Counted from the first letter of the stretch, positions 54,381 through 63,133 are shown. The stretch: 64,000 nucleotides of DNA from Streptomyces sp. SID13031 (GCF_010548305.1 NZ_JAAGLV010000012.1:1-64000), one strand, 5' to 3'. The notes: generated by a model from the letters alone, not told the origin. A program made the numbers and translations.

Positions 54381-55002
54381 TGGATCCCGCGGAGAGGTGT
54401 GAGCCAGGGGCCATCTTGGGTCAGGCCGGCCGGGTTGCGGGGAAACGACGGTGAGGTCGGCCGGGTTGCGGGGTCGGGCGGGGGTGGGGGTGGGGGTTGA
54501 GTGGGTAACTTTTGGTCGCCAGGTGCAAGTTTGTTTCCACCGCCGCGGGGTTGCTGGGGGCGACGGGCTGCTGTGCATACCTAACTCGGTAGGCAAGCGC
54601 TTACCTCGGTGTGTCGGGGCGCTCGCGGCGAGTTGTGCGTGCGTGCCGGTCCCGGTTGGTCCCCTCGGCCAAACGCGACAGGTGTGTCTGTCGGTGATGG
54701 TGCTGTTTTGGGCGGTTTTGGGGGCTGGGTTCGTGTTGGTGGGGGTCGGCTGGCGGGTTGTTGTACCGCTAGCGTCTTGTAGGGCGCTAGTGGTCGGATA
54801 ACGCGCTAGTGGCTGAGGAATCGGGGTCGCCGGGCCCGCCCGCACGCCGCCCGGGCGCGGTGCGGCGGGGCGGGGGCGTCAGGGGTCACTCGGATGGTGC
54901 CTCGCCGGGTGGAATCTTGGGTGCCTATGGTGCCCGGATGGTGGCTGGCCTTGGGATGGTGGTGACTCATCCATTGTGGTCAGTCTTTCCAGCGGCTCCG
55001 GG

Positions 55003-55121
55003 ATAGCTGCGTCTTTGCCTGGTCGTGGTGGTGGGTGTCAAGAGTCGAACTTGTTCGATCCCGAAGGGACGCCGGAGGCGCTCTTGACGCGCATCGCCGC
55101 GACTAGGACCATTTCGCAGCC
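55003..55121 (+). repeat. structured repeat, copy B (plus orientation)
   Basis: The stem is 55022-55044 with 55081-55103. Relative to copy A, five stem positions differ between the left arm and the complement of the right arm, and four of these still pair as G-U. The loop carries GTTCGATCCCGAAGGGAC. Conserved flanks: ATAGCTGCGTC upstream and GACTAGGAC downstream. Confidence 0.75.
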
Positions 55122-55187
55122 CGGCGACGCAATCCAGAGTCCCTTGGCGCAGCACCACCCAACCACCCGACGCCTCACCGTCAGGCT

Positions 55188-55265
55188 CCCCGCCAGACCT
55201 CCCCGCCAGACCTCCCCGCCAGACCTCCCCGCCAGACCTCCCCGCCAGACCTCCCCGCCAGACCT
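55188..55265. repeat. tandem array, six copies of CCCCGCCAGACCT
   Basis: Six perfect 13-bp units end 8 bases before the MarR stop codon. A partial seventh unit (CCCCGCC) follows. The lack of spacers excludes a CRISPR array. It is a likely variable-number locus. Confidence 0.95.
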
Positions 55266-55273
55266 CCCCGCCG

Positions 55274-55738
55274 TCAGAACATCAGCGCCCGGAAGTGCGG
55301 GTCCGTGATGCTGTCTTCGCCTGCCATCGAGGTGAAGACAGCTCGCATGGTGTCGATCGCCTCGTCGCCGTGGGCCTTGCGCAGCCTGCGTTCGTAGGTC
55401 TGGTGGAATCGGCGAGCCGCAGCCAAGGCGGCGCGACCGCGCTTCGACAGGTGGATCAACCGGGCCCGGCCGTCGGTCGGGTCGGGCTGGCGCTCGACGT
55501 ACCCCCGCCGCTCCATGTCGTCGACGATCTGCGCTGCGCCTTGCTTGCTGATGTCCAGCCGAACCGCGAGGGTGCTGATCGTCGCCGGTGCGCGACCGAG
55601 TGTGCGCAGGACGAAACCGTCGGAGCGGCCCTGGTCGTCGAAGCCCTGTGCTGCTGTCGCCGCCCGTAGTTCGCGGACGAACTCCTGGTCAGCGAGCAGC
55701 AGCAGGATGCCGAGATCGGGCTTGTCATTCGTCGCCAT
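55274..55738 (-). CDS. MarR-family transcriptional regulator
   Basis: 154 residues of winged-helix MarR type. The recognition region is STLAVRLDISKQGAAQIVDD then MERRGYVERQPDPTDGRARL with the wing. The C-terminal helices form the dimer. ATG at 55738 is the conservative start; ATGs at 55747 and 55750 are in frame and the Shine-Dalgarno is unclear, so leaderless translation is possible. Divergent from the cupin gene, with an inverted-repeat operator between them. Confidence 0.88.
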   Translation of the reverse strand: MATNDKPDLGILLLLADQEFVRELRAATAAQGFDDQGRSDGFVLRTLGRAPATISTLAVRLDISKQGAAQIVDDMERRGYVERQPDPTDGRARLIHLSKRGRAALAAARRFHQTYERRLRKAHGDEAIDTMRAVFTSMAGEDSITDPHFRALMF

Positions 55739-55749
55739 GTCTCCCATCA

Positions 55750-55783
55750 TAGACAAGTCAAGTTGAACAAGTCAGCTTGTCTA
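55750..55783. promoter_or_regulatory. MarR-type operator
   Basis: TAGACAAG (55750-55757) and CTTGTCTA (55776-55783) are perfect inverted arms. Inside are two direct repeats ACAAGTCA (55753-55760, 55767-55774). The site covers the divergent starts of MarR and the cupin, as expected for autoregulation. Confidence 0.6.
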
Positions 55784-55801
55784 AACCGTCCAGGGGGACA
55801 G

Positions 55802-56173
55802 ATGTCGATCATCCGCGCGGCCGAGGCGCCGCAGTTCGACCTACCGGGCGTGCACTTCACCGGGCTGGCCGCGCCCAGCCGTGGCTCCGAGAGTCTGTGC
55901 ACGTGGAAGCTGCGGCTCGACGTAGGCCTTCGCAACGACGAGCCGCACACGCTGGACCGCGACGAGGTCTTCATGGTGCTGTCCGGCACTGTGCAGCTCA
56001 CGCCGGATGGCGAGAAGCTCGGTGCCGGCGACGCGGCCGTAGTACCGGCGAGGGAGCCGATTCAGGTCCGCAACCTCGGTGAGACCGAGGCTGAGCTCTA
56101 TGTCGCTATCACAGCCGGCTTCACCGGCACCATGGCTGACGGGACCACGGTGCAGCCGCCGTGGGCTCAGTAG
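55802..56173 (+). CDS. small cupin-domain protein
   Basis: 123 residues forming one cupin beta-barrel. Motif 1 region is LRNDEPHTLDRDEVFMVLSG and motif 2 region is LGAGDAAVVPAREPIQVRN. The usual metal ligands are only partly present (His in PHTL, Glu in DEVF), so metal binding is uncertain. AGGGGGA precedes the ATG. Likely the regulated target of the divergent MarR. Confidence 0.85.
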   Translation: MSIIRAAEAPQFDLPGVHFTGLAAPSRGSESLCTWKLRLDVGLRNDEPHTLDRDEVFMVLSGTVQLTPDGEKLGAGDAAVVPAREPIQVRNLGETEAELYVAITAGFTGTMADGTTVQPPWAQ

Positions 56174-56195
56174 TTCCAAGGGAAGGAAGGGGATT

Positions 56196-57479
56196 TCAGC
56201 AGCGGCGGATGGGAGCGCTGTAGGTGGTGTTGCTCGGGTTGGCGACGTAGTAGTCGGTGACCCAGCTGCCATCGCTCAGGCGGTCCCAGACTGCCGTAGT
56301 ACCGACTGTCGTGCCGGCTCGTTGGCAGGTGACCCAGGCCAGCGAACCAGTCGGCAGGAGACCTGGGTGCGCGCCGTACCCCGTACCGGGACCGCGTCGT
56401 CTCGCCAGGTTGTCCGTTGTTGTCTGGTAGGGGTAGCTGCAGCCGGGGATCGGTGGGCTGTAGCCGGTCTTGTTGGGGGTGCGGACGTAGTAGTCGATGA
56501 CGTAGGTGCCGTCGATCAGCTTGTTCCACACAGTGCTGGTGCCGATCTTCGGGCCGTAGGTCTGGCACACGATCCGGACACTGGAGTTCTGGGCGATCGT
56601 CGCCCGTCTCGGGTAGGCGGTGGACGGGCCGCTGTAGGCGTAGATGGTCGTCCGGACCGTGTAGGTGTACCAAACAGAGGCGACCGGGGCGTCGAAGCGG
56701 TCGTTGTCGATGTTGAGAGTGACACCGCCGTACGTCTCCGTATGGTCGCCCCGGTACTGCTTGGCCCGCTGCCCCACGGACCAGTAGCGGTCCGAGATCA
56801 GCGGCCAGCCGGTCAGGGTGGAGCTCTGGTCCCAGCGGGCGATCCACACTGCGTCAGGGCGCGCGTAGGCGGTCGAGTTGTAGACCTCGGCCAGGTGGCG
56901 AGCCCCGGAGTCCTGGTGGGCGTACACCGCGGAGATGTAGCCGCGCCGGTGGAGTTCCTTTGTCCAGGCTGAGAGGTACCGCAGTACTGTCGCCCGGCAG
57001 GTCGCATCGGAGACGGCGTAGTGCTCCATGTCGCCATACAGCGCGCTACCCGGCAGGATCCCGAGCGCTGCTGCCTTGGCAACGGCATCAGCCGCCTGCG
57101 CCGTCCCCTGCGTTGCCGCAGACGGCACCGTCATCTTGACTGCGTTCGGCCGAGTGGTGCAGGGCGCCTGATACCCCATGTAGATAGGGATGAGCCGCCA
57201 TCCCATCCGCGTCACAGTGCTCACCCAGCTGGCAGTCAGCTGCGGCTGCGCGCACCCACGGTTTACCCCGCCGAAGTAGATCCCCACCGCCTTGTACGGC
57301 GATGCCTTCCACGCGGTCATCTGGGCAACCGTCGGCGCAGTACAGGTGTCGAACGCCAACCCGGTGAATCTGGTCGCTGTAGCCCCTGCCGAGTACCCCA
57401 CAGACGTAGCCGGTTCAGCCGCCGCCGGCACCGCCATCCCCACCCACAGCAACGCCACAACCAACAGCAAACGTTTCAT
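56196..57479 (-). CDS. secreted DUF1906 glycoside-hydrolase-like protein with SH3-like repeats
   Basis: 427 residues with a signal peptide (LLLVVALLWVGMAVPAAAEP). The DUF1906 (Rv2525c-like, GH25-related TIM barrel) domain runs from GLAFDTCTAPTVAQMTAWKA to LNIDNDRFD (about 38-265). It contains YGDMEHYA with a possible catalytic acid pair. Two SH3b-like modules follow (about 270-345 and 350-427), both with a WxxLxDGxxVxDYYVxxP pattern. Probably acts on the cell wall or on polymers outside the cell. It lies directly downstream of the GH13 gene, separated by a terminator. Confidence 0.87.
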   Translation of the reverse strand: MKRLLLVVALLWVGMAVPAAAEPATSVGYSAGATATRFTGLAFDTCTAPTVAQMTAWKASPYKAVGIYFGGVNRGCAQPQLTASWVSTVTRMGWRLIPIYMGYQAPCTTRPNAVKMTVPSAATQGTAQAADAVAKAAALGILPGSALYGDMEHYAVSDATCRATVLRYLSAWTKELHRRGYISAVYAHQDSGARHLAEVYNSTAYARPDAVWIARWDQSSTLTGWPLISDRYWSVGQRAKQYRGDHTETYGGVTLNIDNDRFDAPVASVWYTYTVRTTIYAYSGPSTAYPRRATIAQNSSVRIVCQTYGPKIGTSTVWNKLIDGTYVIDYYVRTPNKTGYSPPIPGCSYPYQTTTDNLARRRGPGTGYGAHPGLLPTGSLAWVTCQRAGTTVGTTAVWDRLSDGSWVTDYYVANPSNTTYSAPIRRC

Positions 57480-57498
57480 CCCACCAGCCCCCTAGCTC

Positions 57499-57532
57499 TT
57501 GCAGTACACGCCTCCAAAGGCGTGCTCTGCAA
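57499..57532 (-). terminator. hairpin after the GH13 gene
   Basis: CACGCCT (57507-57513) pairs with AGGCGTG (57518-57524), and TTGCAG (57499-57504) with CTGCAA (57527-57532), giving a 13-pair stem with a 2x2 internal loop and a 4-nt loop. It separates the GH13 and DUF1906 genes. Confidence 0.7.
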
Positions 57533-57536
57533 GGGG

Positions 57537-59636
57537 CTAGTGCAAGGACGCGGCGCCCAGGCGGTTCTGGCGGTCCTTCACCACTACGCGCAGCTCGAGC
57601 TTGCCGGCGGGGAGCTTCGAGTAGACCCGGTACGGCGCGGCGTCGTCGGTACCGAGCACTGTCCAGTTCTTCTCACCCTGCTTACGGAAGGCGAAGGTCG
57701 CCTGGGCGAAGGAGCTCCCCGGCACCGTGGAGACCAGCTCGGCGCGGCCGTCCTGGGTGGTGGTGTTGCCCAGGCTCAGAGTCGGCTTGGGGCCGCTGGC
57801 ATCGGCGGGGAGGGCGGTCCGGCTGCGGTAGACCATGGCGCTCAGCGGCGGCAGAGTGAGCTTGACGGTGGCGTCAGTGCTCGTCACCTGCGTGATACCG
57901 GCCGTCTGCAAGGCGGGACGGATCCGCTCGTACTGTGCACCCGAAGCGCCTACCGGTACGTCGACGGTCTTCGCCGCCGTGGATGCGTTGGCGACCACGA
58001 GGAACTCGCGACCCGTCGTACGGTCGATCCGGCTGTAGGCGAGCACGTCGCCGGAGGCGAGGCGCAGTACCTGGTTGCCGCGTTTCCACACCGGATCCGA
58101 CGCGGTGAAGTCGGCCAGCGAACGCAGCTGGCGGTAGAGCGGGTGCGTGGGGTCGCAGTTGTCGTCGGCCGGCGTCTTGTCGGTGCCGAGCATGTCCTGA
58201 CCGACGTGGTCGGCGACCTGCGTCGGGAACATGTCCTGCCGCGTCTCGGCGTCCCCACCGGTACCGATGAAGCCCTGCTCGTCGCCGTAGTAGACGACCG
58301 GGTTGCCGCGCCACAGGAACAGCAGCTCGTTGCTGAGCTTCACCCGGGCCAGCAGCTCCTGTTCGCTGATCTCCGGGTGGTCCTGCTTCAGCATCATCGC
58401 GACGCGGCCCATGTCGTGGTTGCCCGTGAAGGTGGCCAGCGAGTAGGCGTTCGAGTCGGCATCGGTGTAGAGGTCGTCGGAGTCGAGCACTTGGCCGAGC
58501 AGCGACGAGCCCTTGCCGGAGACGAAGTCCCGGGCCGCGCCCTGGTACGGGAAGTCCAGCACCGACTGCATCTTCGCCACCGTGCTGTAGTGCGACGTCA
58601 GCTCCGGGTCACCGCTGTAGACCTCGCCGAAGATGAAGAAGTCCTTCTTGCCGCGAGCAACGGCATGGGCCCGGACGGCGGGCGCGAACGCCTGCCAGAA
58701 CTCGTCGTTCACGTGCTTGGTGGTGTCGACCCGGTAGCCGTCGATGTTCATCTGGTCGATCCACGACGAGTAGACCTGCTCCATCCCGGCGACCACGCGC
58801 GGATGCTCGGTCATCAGGTCGTCCAGGCCGAAGAAGTCGCCGTACAGCAACTGCTCGCCCTCGTAGACGGTCGCGTCGCCGCGGTTGTGGTAGAGCGTCG
58901 GGTCGTTCAGCCAGGCCGGCTTCTTCAGCTTGGCCGCCTCCGGTGAGGCCAAGACCGGCTTGTACGGAAAGGATTTGTCGACAGAGAGCTTCGGGAAGTC
59001 CGCCCGCCCGGCCATCGCCGCGAGGTCGAAAGGCTTGCCGTCGGCATCCTTGTACGGGGCCTCAAGCAACGACTTGTACGGGTGCTCGCCGGCGAAGGTG
59101 ATCACGTCCGCCGTGTACTGCGCGGTGATGTCGAAGAACACCTTGATCCCGCGGGCGTGCGCCTTGTCGACCAGCGCGCGCATCTCCTTCGCCGTCCCGA
59201 AGTGCGGGTCGAAGCTGGTGAAGTCGGTGATCGCGTAGCCGTGGTACGCCGCGAACGCGCCGGCCGGACCGAGGTCGACGACCCAGCGGTTGCGGAACGG
59301 CGGGTTGACCCACAGGGCCTTTACGCCGAGCCCGGCCAGGTAGTCCACCTTCGACGACAGCCCGGTCAGGTCGCCGCCGTGGAAGAACTGCTTGTCCGTC
59401 GGGTCGAACCCGTTCTGCAGCCTGGTCCCGGAGTCCAGGCCACCGCGGTCGTTGCGCTTGTCGCCGTTCGCGTAGCGGTCGATCATCGCCAGGTAGAACG
59501 GCACGCCGGTCAGGTCCGAGCGCAGCGAGTCGCGCGCCAGGGCGGCGTCACCAGGCTCGGTGGCTGCCGCAGTACCGGCCAGACCCAGGATGAGTGTGCT
59601 TGCGGTGAGCAACGAGACCACTACAGAGCGCTTCAC
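57537..59636 (-). CDS. secreted GH13 alpha-amylase family enzyme
   Basis: 699 residues with a signal peptide (VVSLLTASTLILGLAGTAAA). The (beta/alpha)8 barrel has the four GH13 regions, with D304 (DGYRVDTTKH, nucleophile), E338 (FGEVYSG, acid/base) and D408 (FTGNHDMGR). R302 is two residues before the nucleophile as required. The enzyme is therefore expected to be active on starch-like alpha-glucans. A C-terminal beta domain and a final beta module (about 610-699) follow. Start is GTG at 59636. Confidence 0.93.
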   Translation of the reverse strand: MKRSVVVSLLTASTLILGLAGTAAATEPGDAALARDSLRSDLTGVPFYLAMIDRYANGDKRNDRGGLDSGTRLQNGFDPTDKQFFHGGDLTGLSSKVDYLAGLGVKALWVNPPFRNRWVVDLGPAGAFAAYHGYAITDFTSFDPHFGTAKEMRALVDKAHARGIKVFFDITAQYTADVITFAGEHPYKSLLEAPYKDADGKPFDLAAMAGRADFPKLSVDKSFPYKPVLASPEAAKLKKPAWLNDPTLYHNRGDATVYEGEQLLYGDFFGLDDLMTEHPRVVAGMEQVYSSWIDQMNIDGYRVDTTKHVNDEFWQAFAPAVRAHAVARGKKDFFIFGEVYSGDPELTSHYSTVAKMQSVLDFPYQGAARDFVSGKGSSLLGQVLDSDDLYTDADSNAYSLATFTGNHDMGRVAMMLKQDHPEISEQELLARVKLSNELLFLWRGNPVVYYGDEQGFIGTGGDAETRQDMFPTQVADHVGQDMLGTDKTPADDNCDPTHPLYRQLRSLADFTASDPVWKRGNQVLRLASGDVLAYSRIDRTTGREFLVVANASTAAKTVDVPVGASGAQYERIRPALQTAGITQVTSTDATVKLTLPPLSAMVYRSRTALPADASGPKPTLSLGNTTTQDGRAELVSTVPGSSFAQATFAFRKQGEKNWTVLGTDDAAPYRVYSKLPAGKLELRVVVKDRQNRLGAASLH

Positions 59637-59708
59637 CTGAGCAGGTTATCCCGGGCCGGGACCACTTCCGGCAGGATGACCAGCACAGGACACCACTGAA
59701 GGAGCGGA

Positions 59709-59768
59709 ATGCAGCCTACGATCGTCGACCGCAAGGACCACGCCGGCCAGCCCGAACTTCGCGGCTGA
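59709..59768 (+). CDS. possible 19-residue leader peptide
   Basis: ATG at 59709 is preceded by a good AAGGAG (59699-59704). It encodes MQPTIVDRKDHAGQPELRG and stops 5 bases before the TTG start of the regulator. It may be a leader that couples translation, or the original regulator start with a later frameshift. The evidence is only the ribosome-binding site and position. Confidence 0.3.
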   Translation: MQPTIVDRKDHAGQPELRG

Positions 59769-59773
59769 TCGGG

Positions 59774-60838
59774 TTGCCGACGATCCTGGCCGGGGTGAGC
59801 CGGCTCGATCCGGAGCGGATCCGGCACGTCGCCTCGCCGCTGATCGAGCTCGGTTGCGCCCTGCACGTCCTCGCCGAGCCACGCCACCACGACCGTACCG
59901 AGTGGGCCGAGCAGGTCCGCGCCGCGATGCCCGCAGTACTGCGGGACGAGCTAGCCGCCTGGGCCTGGACGGTCCGCGCCGTCCGGGCCCGGTTCTTCGC
60001 GACCAGCCCGGCGACCGGGCTGCCGTCCTTCACCGACGAGCTCGCCGTACTGCGCTCCCGCCCGCCGGAAGACCTGGCGGCCGAGCTGATCAGGCCGCTG
60101 CGTGGGCGGCCGCTGGCCACGCAGAACACCGACCTCGACGCCGTACGCCGCTGGGCCCTGAGCCGGGGAAGGCCGATCGCCGAGCTGGTCGAGTCGCTGC
60201 TCACGTCGCCGGCCGAGCCTGTCGAGCGGTTCCTCGACTTCCTCGACGCGTGCTGGCAAGGCTGGTTCGGTGAGATCTGGGTGGCGTCGCGGGACCAGTT
60301 GGCCGCGCGGGGCCGGCAGGACCGGGACCTGGCCAAGCGCGACGGCCTGAGCGTGATGCTGTGTTCCCTGGACGGATCGGTCGCGGCCAGAGACCCCGAC
60401 AACCTGGTCGTGCAGAAGATCCAGAACAAGCGGATCGACCTGGCCCAGCACTCGCTGCTGCTGGTGCCGAGCAACTTCATCGCTCCGCACCTGTTCCTCG
60501 GCGAGGTTCCGGGGGAGCCGCTGACGATCATCTATCCCGCGGCAGGTCGCGGGCAGTCCGCAGTACCGACAGCGCAGGCGATCCGGCATCGGCTGGAGGC
60601 GCTGGCGGTCCCCGACCGACTGCAGGTCTGCCGGGCCGTCGCGAGCGAGTCGCGGACCGCGGGGGAGATCGCGACCCTCTGGAATCTCAACCCGACCCAG
60701 GTCACCAGGCACCTGCGGGCACTGACCAGGGCGGGACTGGTGACGGCCGAGCGGCAGGGCAGGTTCGTCGCCTATCGGCTGGACGAGCAGGTGATGCGCA
60801 GTATCGGCACAGATTTGCTCGACCTCGTGATGCGCTGA
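59774..60838 (+). CDS. ArsR-like winged-helix transcriptional regulator
   Basis: 354 residues. The N-terminal ~260 residues are a poorly characterised alpha-helical domain (RHVASPLIELGCALHVLAEP). The C-terminal ~80 residues are an ArsR-type winged helix (GEIATLWNLNPTQVTRHLRA then LTRAGLVTAERQGRFVAYRL). This architecture is common in actinobacteria next to transporters. TTG at 59774 lacks a Shine-Dalgarno of its own. The MFS gene 55 bases downstream is the likely partner. Confidence 0.83.
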   Translation: MPTILAGVSRLDPERIRHVASPLIELGCALHVLAEPRHHDRTEWAEQVRAAMPAVLRDELAAWAWTVRAVRARFFATSPATGLPSFTDELAVLRSRPPEDLAAELIRPLRGRPLATQNTDLDAVRRWALSRGRPIAELVESLLTSPAEPVERFLDFLDACWQGWFGEIWVASRDQLAARGRQDRDLAKRDGLSVMLCSLDGSVAARDPDNLVVQKIQNKRIDLAQHSLLLVPSNFIAPHLFLGEVPGEPLTIIYPAAGRGQSAVPTAQAIRHRLEALAVPDRLQVCRAVASESRTAGEIATLWNLNPTQVTRHLRALTRAGLVTAERQGRFVAYRLDEQVMRSIGTDLLDLVMR

Positions 60839-60892
60839 CGACTTCCGTCAATCCAAGGGCGGCACCGCTGGGCGGGCTGTTGGCTGGTGGCC

Positions 60893-62155
60893 ATGAGTTC
60901 CTCCCTCCCGCCCGAGGTGCGCCGGCTGGTCGCCGCGACCCTGGTCAACACCTTCGGCAACGGCGTCTACGCCGCGGTCGGCGCGCTGTACCTGACCCGG
61001 ATGGCCGGCCTTTCGGTCGGGCACGTCGGGATCGGCCTGACGATCGCCGGCCTGGCCGGTCTGATCGTGAGTACGCCGCTCGGCGTCGTCGCCGACCGCC
61101 TCGGCCCCAACCGTGCGTACATCGCCTTCCTGCTGCTCCAGGCGGTCATGATGGCGACGCTGACCCAGGTGCGCTCCTTCCCCCTGTACGTCGGTGTCGC
61201 GGCGCTGACCGCGATCGCTGACTCCGGCCAGCGCGGGGCGAAGGGCGCCCTGATCGCCGGCCTGGTTCCGTCCGACCAGCGGGTTCGCACCCTGGCGATG
61301 CTGCGGGTGACGACGAATATCGGGATGGGCGTCGGGATGGGCCTGGCCGGGATCGTGCTCGCCGTCGACCGGCGGGAGGTCTACATCGTCGCGCTGCTCG
61401 CCAACGCGGCGACGTACCTGATCACGGCCGGGCTCGTGCGCTGGGGCATGCCCAGGCTGGCGCCGGTGCCGTCGGCAACAGGCCCGTCCGGATTCACCGC
61501 GCTGAAGGACCGGGCGTTCCTGATCTTCGTCGGGCTCGACGGCCTGCTCAGCATGCACAACGCGATGGCCCAGATCGCCATCCCGCTCTGGGTGGCGACC
61601 GCGACCGATGCTCCGACCTGGTTGATCTCGGTCCTGCTGGTGACGAACTCGGTGGCGGTGATCCTGCTGCAGGTCAGAGTTGCCCGCGGCACCGAACACC
61701 TGGCCGGTGCCGCCCGAGCCGGCCGCCGGGCGGGACTTCTGCTCGCCCTGGCCTGTGGCGTTCTGGCCGTGACCGACGTGACTTCGGGCGCGGTGACGAT
61801 CGTGCTTCTGCTGGTGGCCGCGGTGGTCCACGTGCTGGGGGAGATGTTGCAGTCGGCCGGCGGCTGGGGGATCAGCTTCGGCCTGGCGCCTGCCGGCGCG
61901 CAGGGGCAGTACCAAGGTGCCTACGCGATGGGTCATCAATTCGGCGACCTGATCGCGCCGTTCGTCCTGACGGTGGTCGCGGTCAGCTGGGGCTGGCCAG
62001 GATGGTTGCTGACGGCCACGATCTTCCTGCTGGCCGGAGCCTTCATCCCAGTCGTCGTCGGCCGGCGCAGCTCAGACCGGGACGGGCTGCAAGAGGTCGC
62101 GGAGCTGGCGGGCGGCTGCGAAGCCCGCCCGGTTGCCGCCGATCGTGCTGGCTGA
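60893..62155 (+). CDS. MFS transporter
   Basis: 420 residues with 12 predicted membrane helices. The MFS loop 2-3 motif appears as TPLGVVADRLGPNRAYIAF. The protein looks like an efflux-type antiporter; the substrate cannot be inferred. Start at ATG 60893 (GTG at 60887 possible). The last 28 codons overlap the 3' end of the flavin oxidoreductase gene on the other strand by 84 bases. Probably regulated by the ArsR-like protein upstream. Confidence 0.88.
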   Translation: MSSSLPPEVRRLVAATLVNTFGNGVYAAVGALYLTRMAGLSVGHVGIGLTIAGLAGLIVSTPLGVVADRLGPNRAYIAFLLLQAVMMATLTQVRSFPLYVGVAALTAIADSGQRGAKGALIAGLVPSDQRVRTLAMLRVTTNIGMGVGMGLAGIVLAVDRREVYIVALLANAATYLITAGLVRWGMPRLAPVPSATGPSGFTALKDRAFLIFVGLDGLLSMHNAMAQIAIPLWVATATDAPTWLISVLLVTNSVAVILLQVRVARGTEHLAGAARAGRRAGLLLALACGVLAVTDVTSGAVTIVLLLVAAVVHVLGEMLQSAGGWGISFGLAPAGAQGQYQGAYAMGHQFGDLIAPFVLTVVAVSWGWPGWLLTATIFLLAGAFIPVVVGRRSSDRDGLQEVAELAGGCEARPVAADRAG

Positions 62156-63133
62156 CGGGCCGTAGCCGACCAGGTGCACGCGGGGCTCGAGGACCGTATG
62201 GGTGCCGTCCATCCGGATTCCGCCGGAGGGCTCGCGCAGGTGCAACCGCGCGAGGTGCGCCAGGTCGGCGCGGAAACCGGTCGCCCAGAGGATCGCATCG
62301 ACGGACTCGGTGCGGCCGTCCGCCCACTCGACGCCCGCCGGCGTGATCCGGCTGAACATCGGCAGTCGCGTGTACACACCCTTGCGGTACGCCGCCTGCT
62401 CCTGCTCGCGCAACTGCAGACCCGTCACCGCGACCACACTCTTGGGCGGCAACCCGGCCCGGACGCGTTCCTCCACCTTGGCGATGATCTGCCGCCCGAT
62501 CTCCGGCCCGAACTCCTCGCCCGGCGTCCGCCACTCCGGCGGCCTCCGCGTCACCCACGTCGTCGTCGCGACCTCGGAGATCTCGGCGAGCAACTGCACG
62601 GCCGACGCGCCGCCGCCCACCACGAGCACATGCTTCCCGGCGAACTCGCCGGCGCCGTTGTAGTCGGCGGTATGGAGCTGCCGCCCCTTGAACGTCTCGA
62701 TCCCCGGATACCAGGGGATGAAGGGACGGTTCCAGGTGCCGGTCGCGTTGACGATCGCCTCGGCCCGGTACGTGTCGTGGTCGGTCGTCAGCTCGAACAG
62801 CTCACCGTCGTGCCGCACGCTCTCCACGATCACCGGCCGTACCACCGGGAGCTCGAATCGCGTTTCGTAGTCCGCGAAGTACTGCGGGACGAACGCGTTG
62901 GCACGCTCGTCGCCGGCGCTCTCCGGTACCGCGACGCCGGGCAGGTTGGCGATGCCGTGCACGTCATGCATGGAGAGCGAGTCCCAGCGGTGCTGCCAGG
63001 CGCCACCCGGTGCCGGGTTGCGGTCGAGCACCACCACCCCGTCGTACCGGCTGAACCCCATCCTGACCAGGTGATATGCCGCCGACAGCCCGGCCTGCCC
63101 GGCTCCGATCACCGCCACCTGGGTTCTCTTCAC
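62072..63133 (-). CDS. flavin-containing NAD(P)-binding monooxygenase-like protein
   Basis: 353 residues. FAD-binding VAVIGAGQAGLSAAYHLV is at the N-terminus, and a second dinucleotide motif HVLVVGGGASAVQLLAE at about 165. The end ILWATGFRADLAHLA is the ATG motif of the flavoprotein monooxygenase/thioredoxin-reductase group. No strict Baeyer-Villiger fingerprint was seen. GTG start at 63133. Substrate unknown. Confidence 0.87.
   Translation of the reverse strand: MKRTQVAVIGAGQAGLSAAYHLVRMGFSRYDGVVVLDRNPAPGGAWQHRWDSLSMHDVHGIANLPGVAVPESAGDERANAFVPQYFADYETRFELPVVRPVIVESVRHDGELFELTTDHDTYRAEAIVNATGTWNRPFIPWYPGIETFKGRQLHTADYNGAGEFAGKHVLVVGGGASAVQLLAEISEVATTTWVTRRPPEWRTPGEEFGPEIGRQIIAKVEERVRAGLPPKSVVAVTGLQLREQEQAAYRKGVYTRLPMFSRITPAGVEWADGRTESVDAILWATGFRADLAHLARLHLREPSGGIRMDGTHTVLEPRVHLVGYGPSASTIGGNRAGFAAARQLRDLLQPVPV

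Larger units (their letters stand above)
54125..55273. other. 1.15-kb gene-poor region rich in repeats
   Basis: No open frame here has convincing codon bias or a recognisable product. The stretch holds two inverted copies of a long hairpin sequence (54262-54380 and 55003-55121), the 13-bp tandem array (55188-55265), G-rich strings around 54140-54240 and 54440-54500, and an isolated AAGCGCTT palindrome (54595-54602). It looks like a degraded or non-coding island between two accessory gene groups. Confidence 0.7.

Noticed and set aside
54595..54602. AAGCGCTT as a LacI-type operator
   Set aside because: The palindrome is short, its flanks are asymmetric, and no gene begins nearby.
54451..54801. 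116-codon open frame in the gene-poor region
   Set aside because: No Shine-Dalgarno, no recognisable domain and poor actinobacterial codon pattern; it overlaps G-rich simple sequence.
55188..55265. CRISPR-like repeat array
   Set aside because: The units are 13 bp and directly adjacent without spacers, and no cas gene is present.
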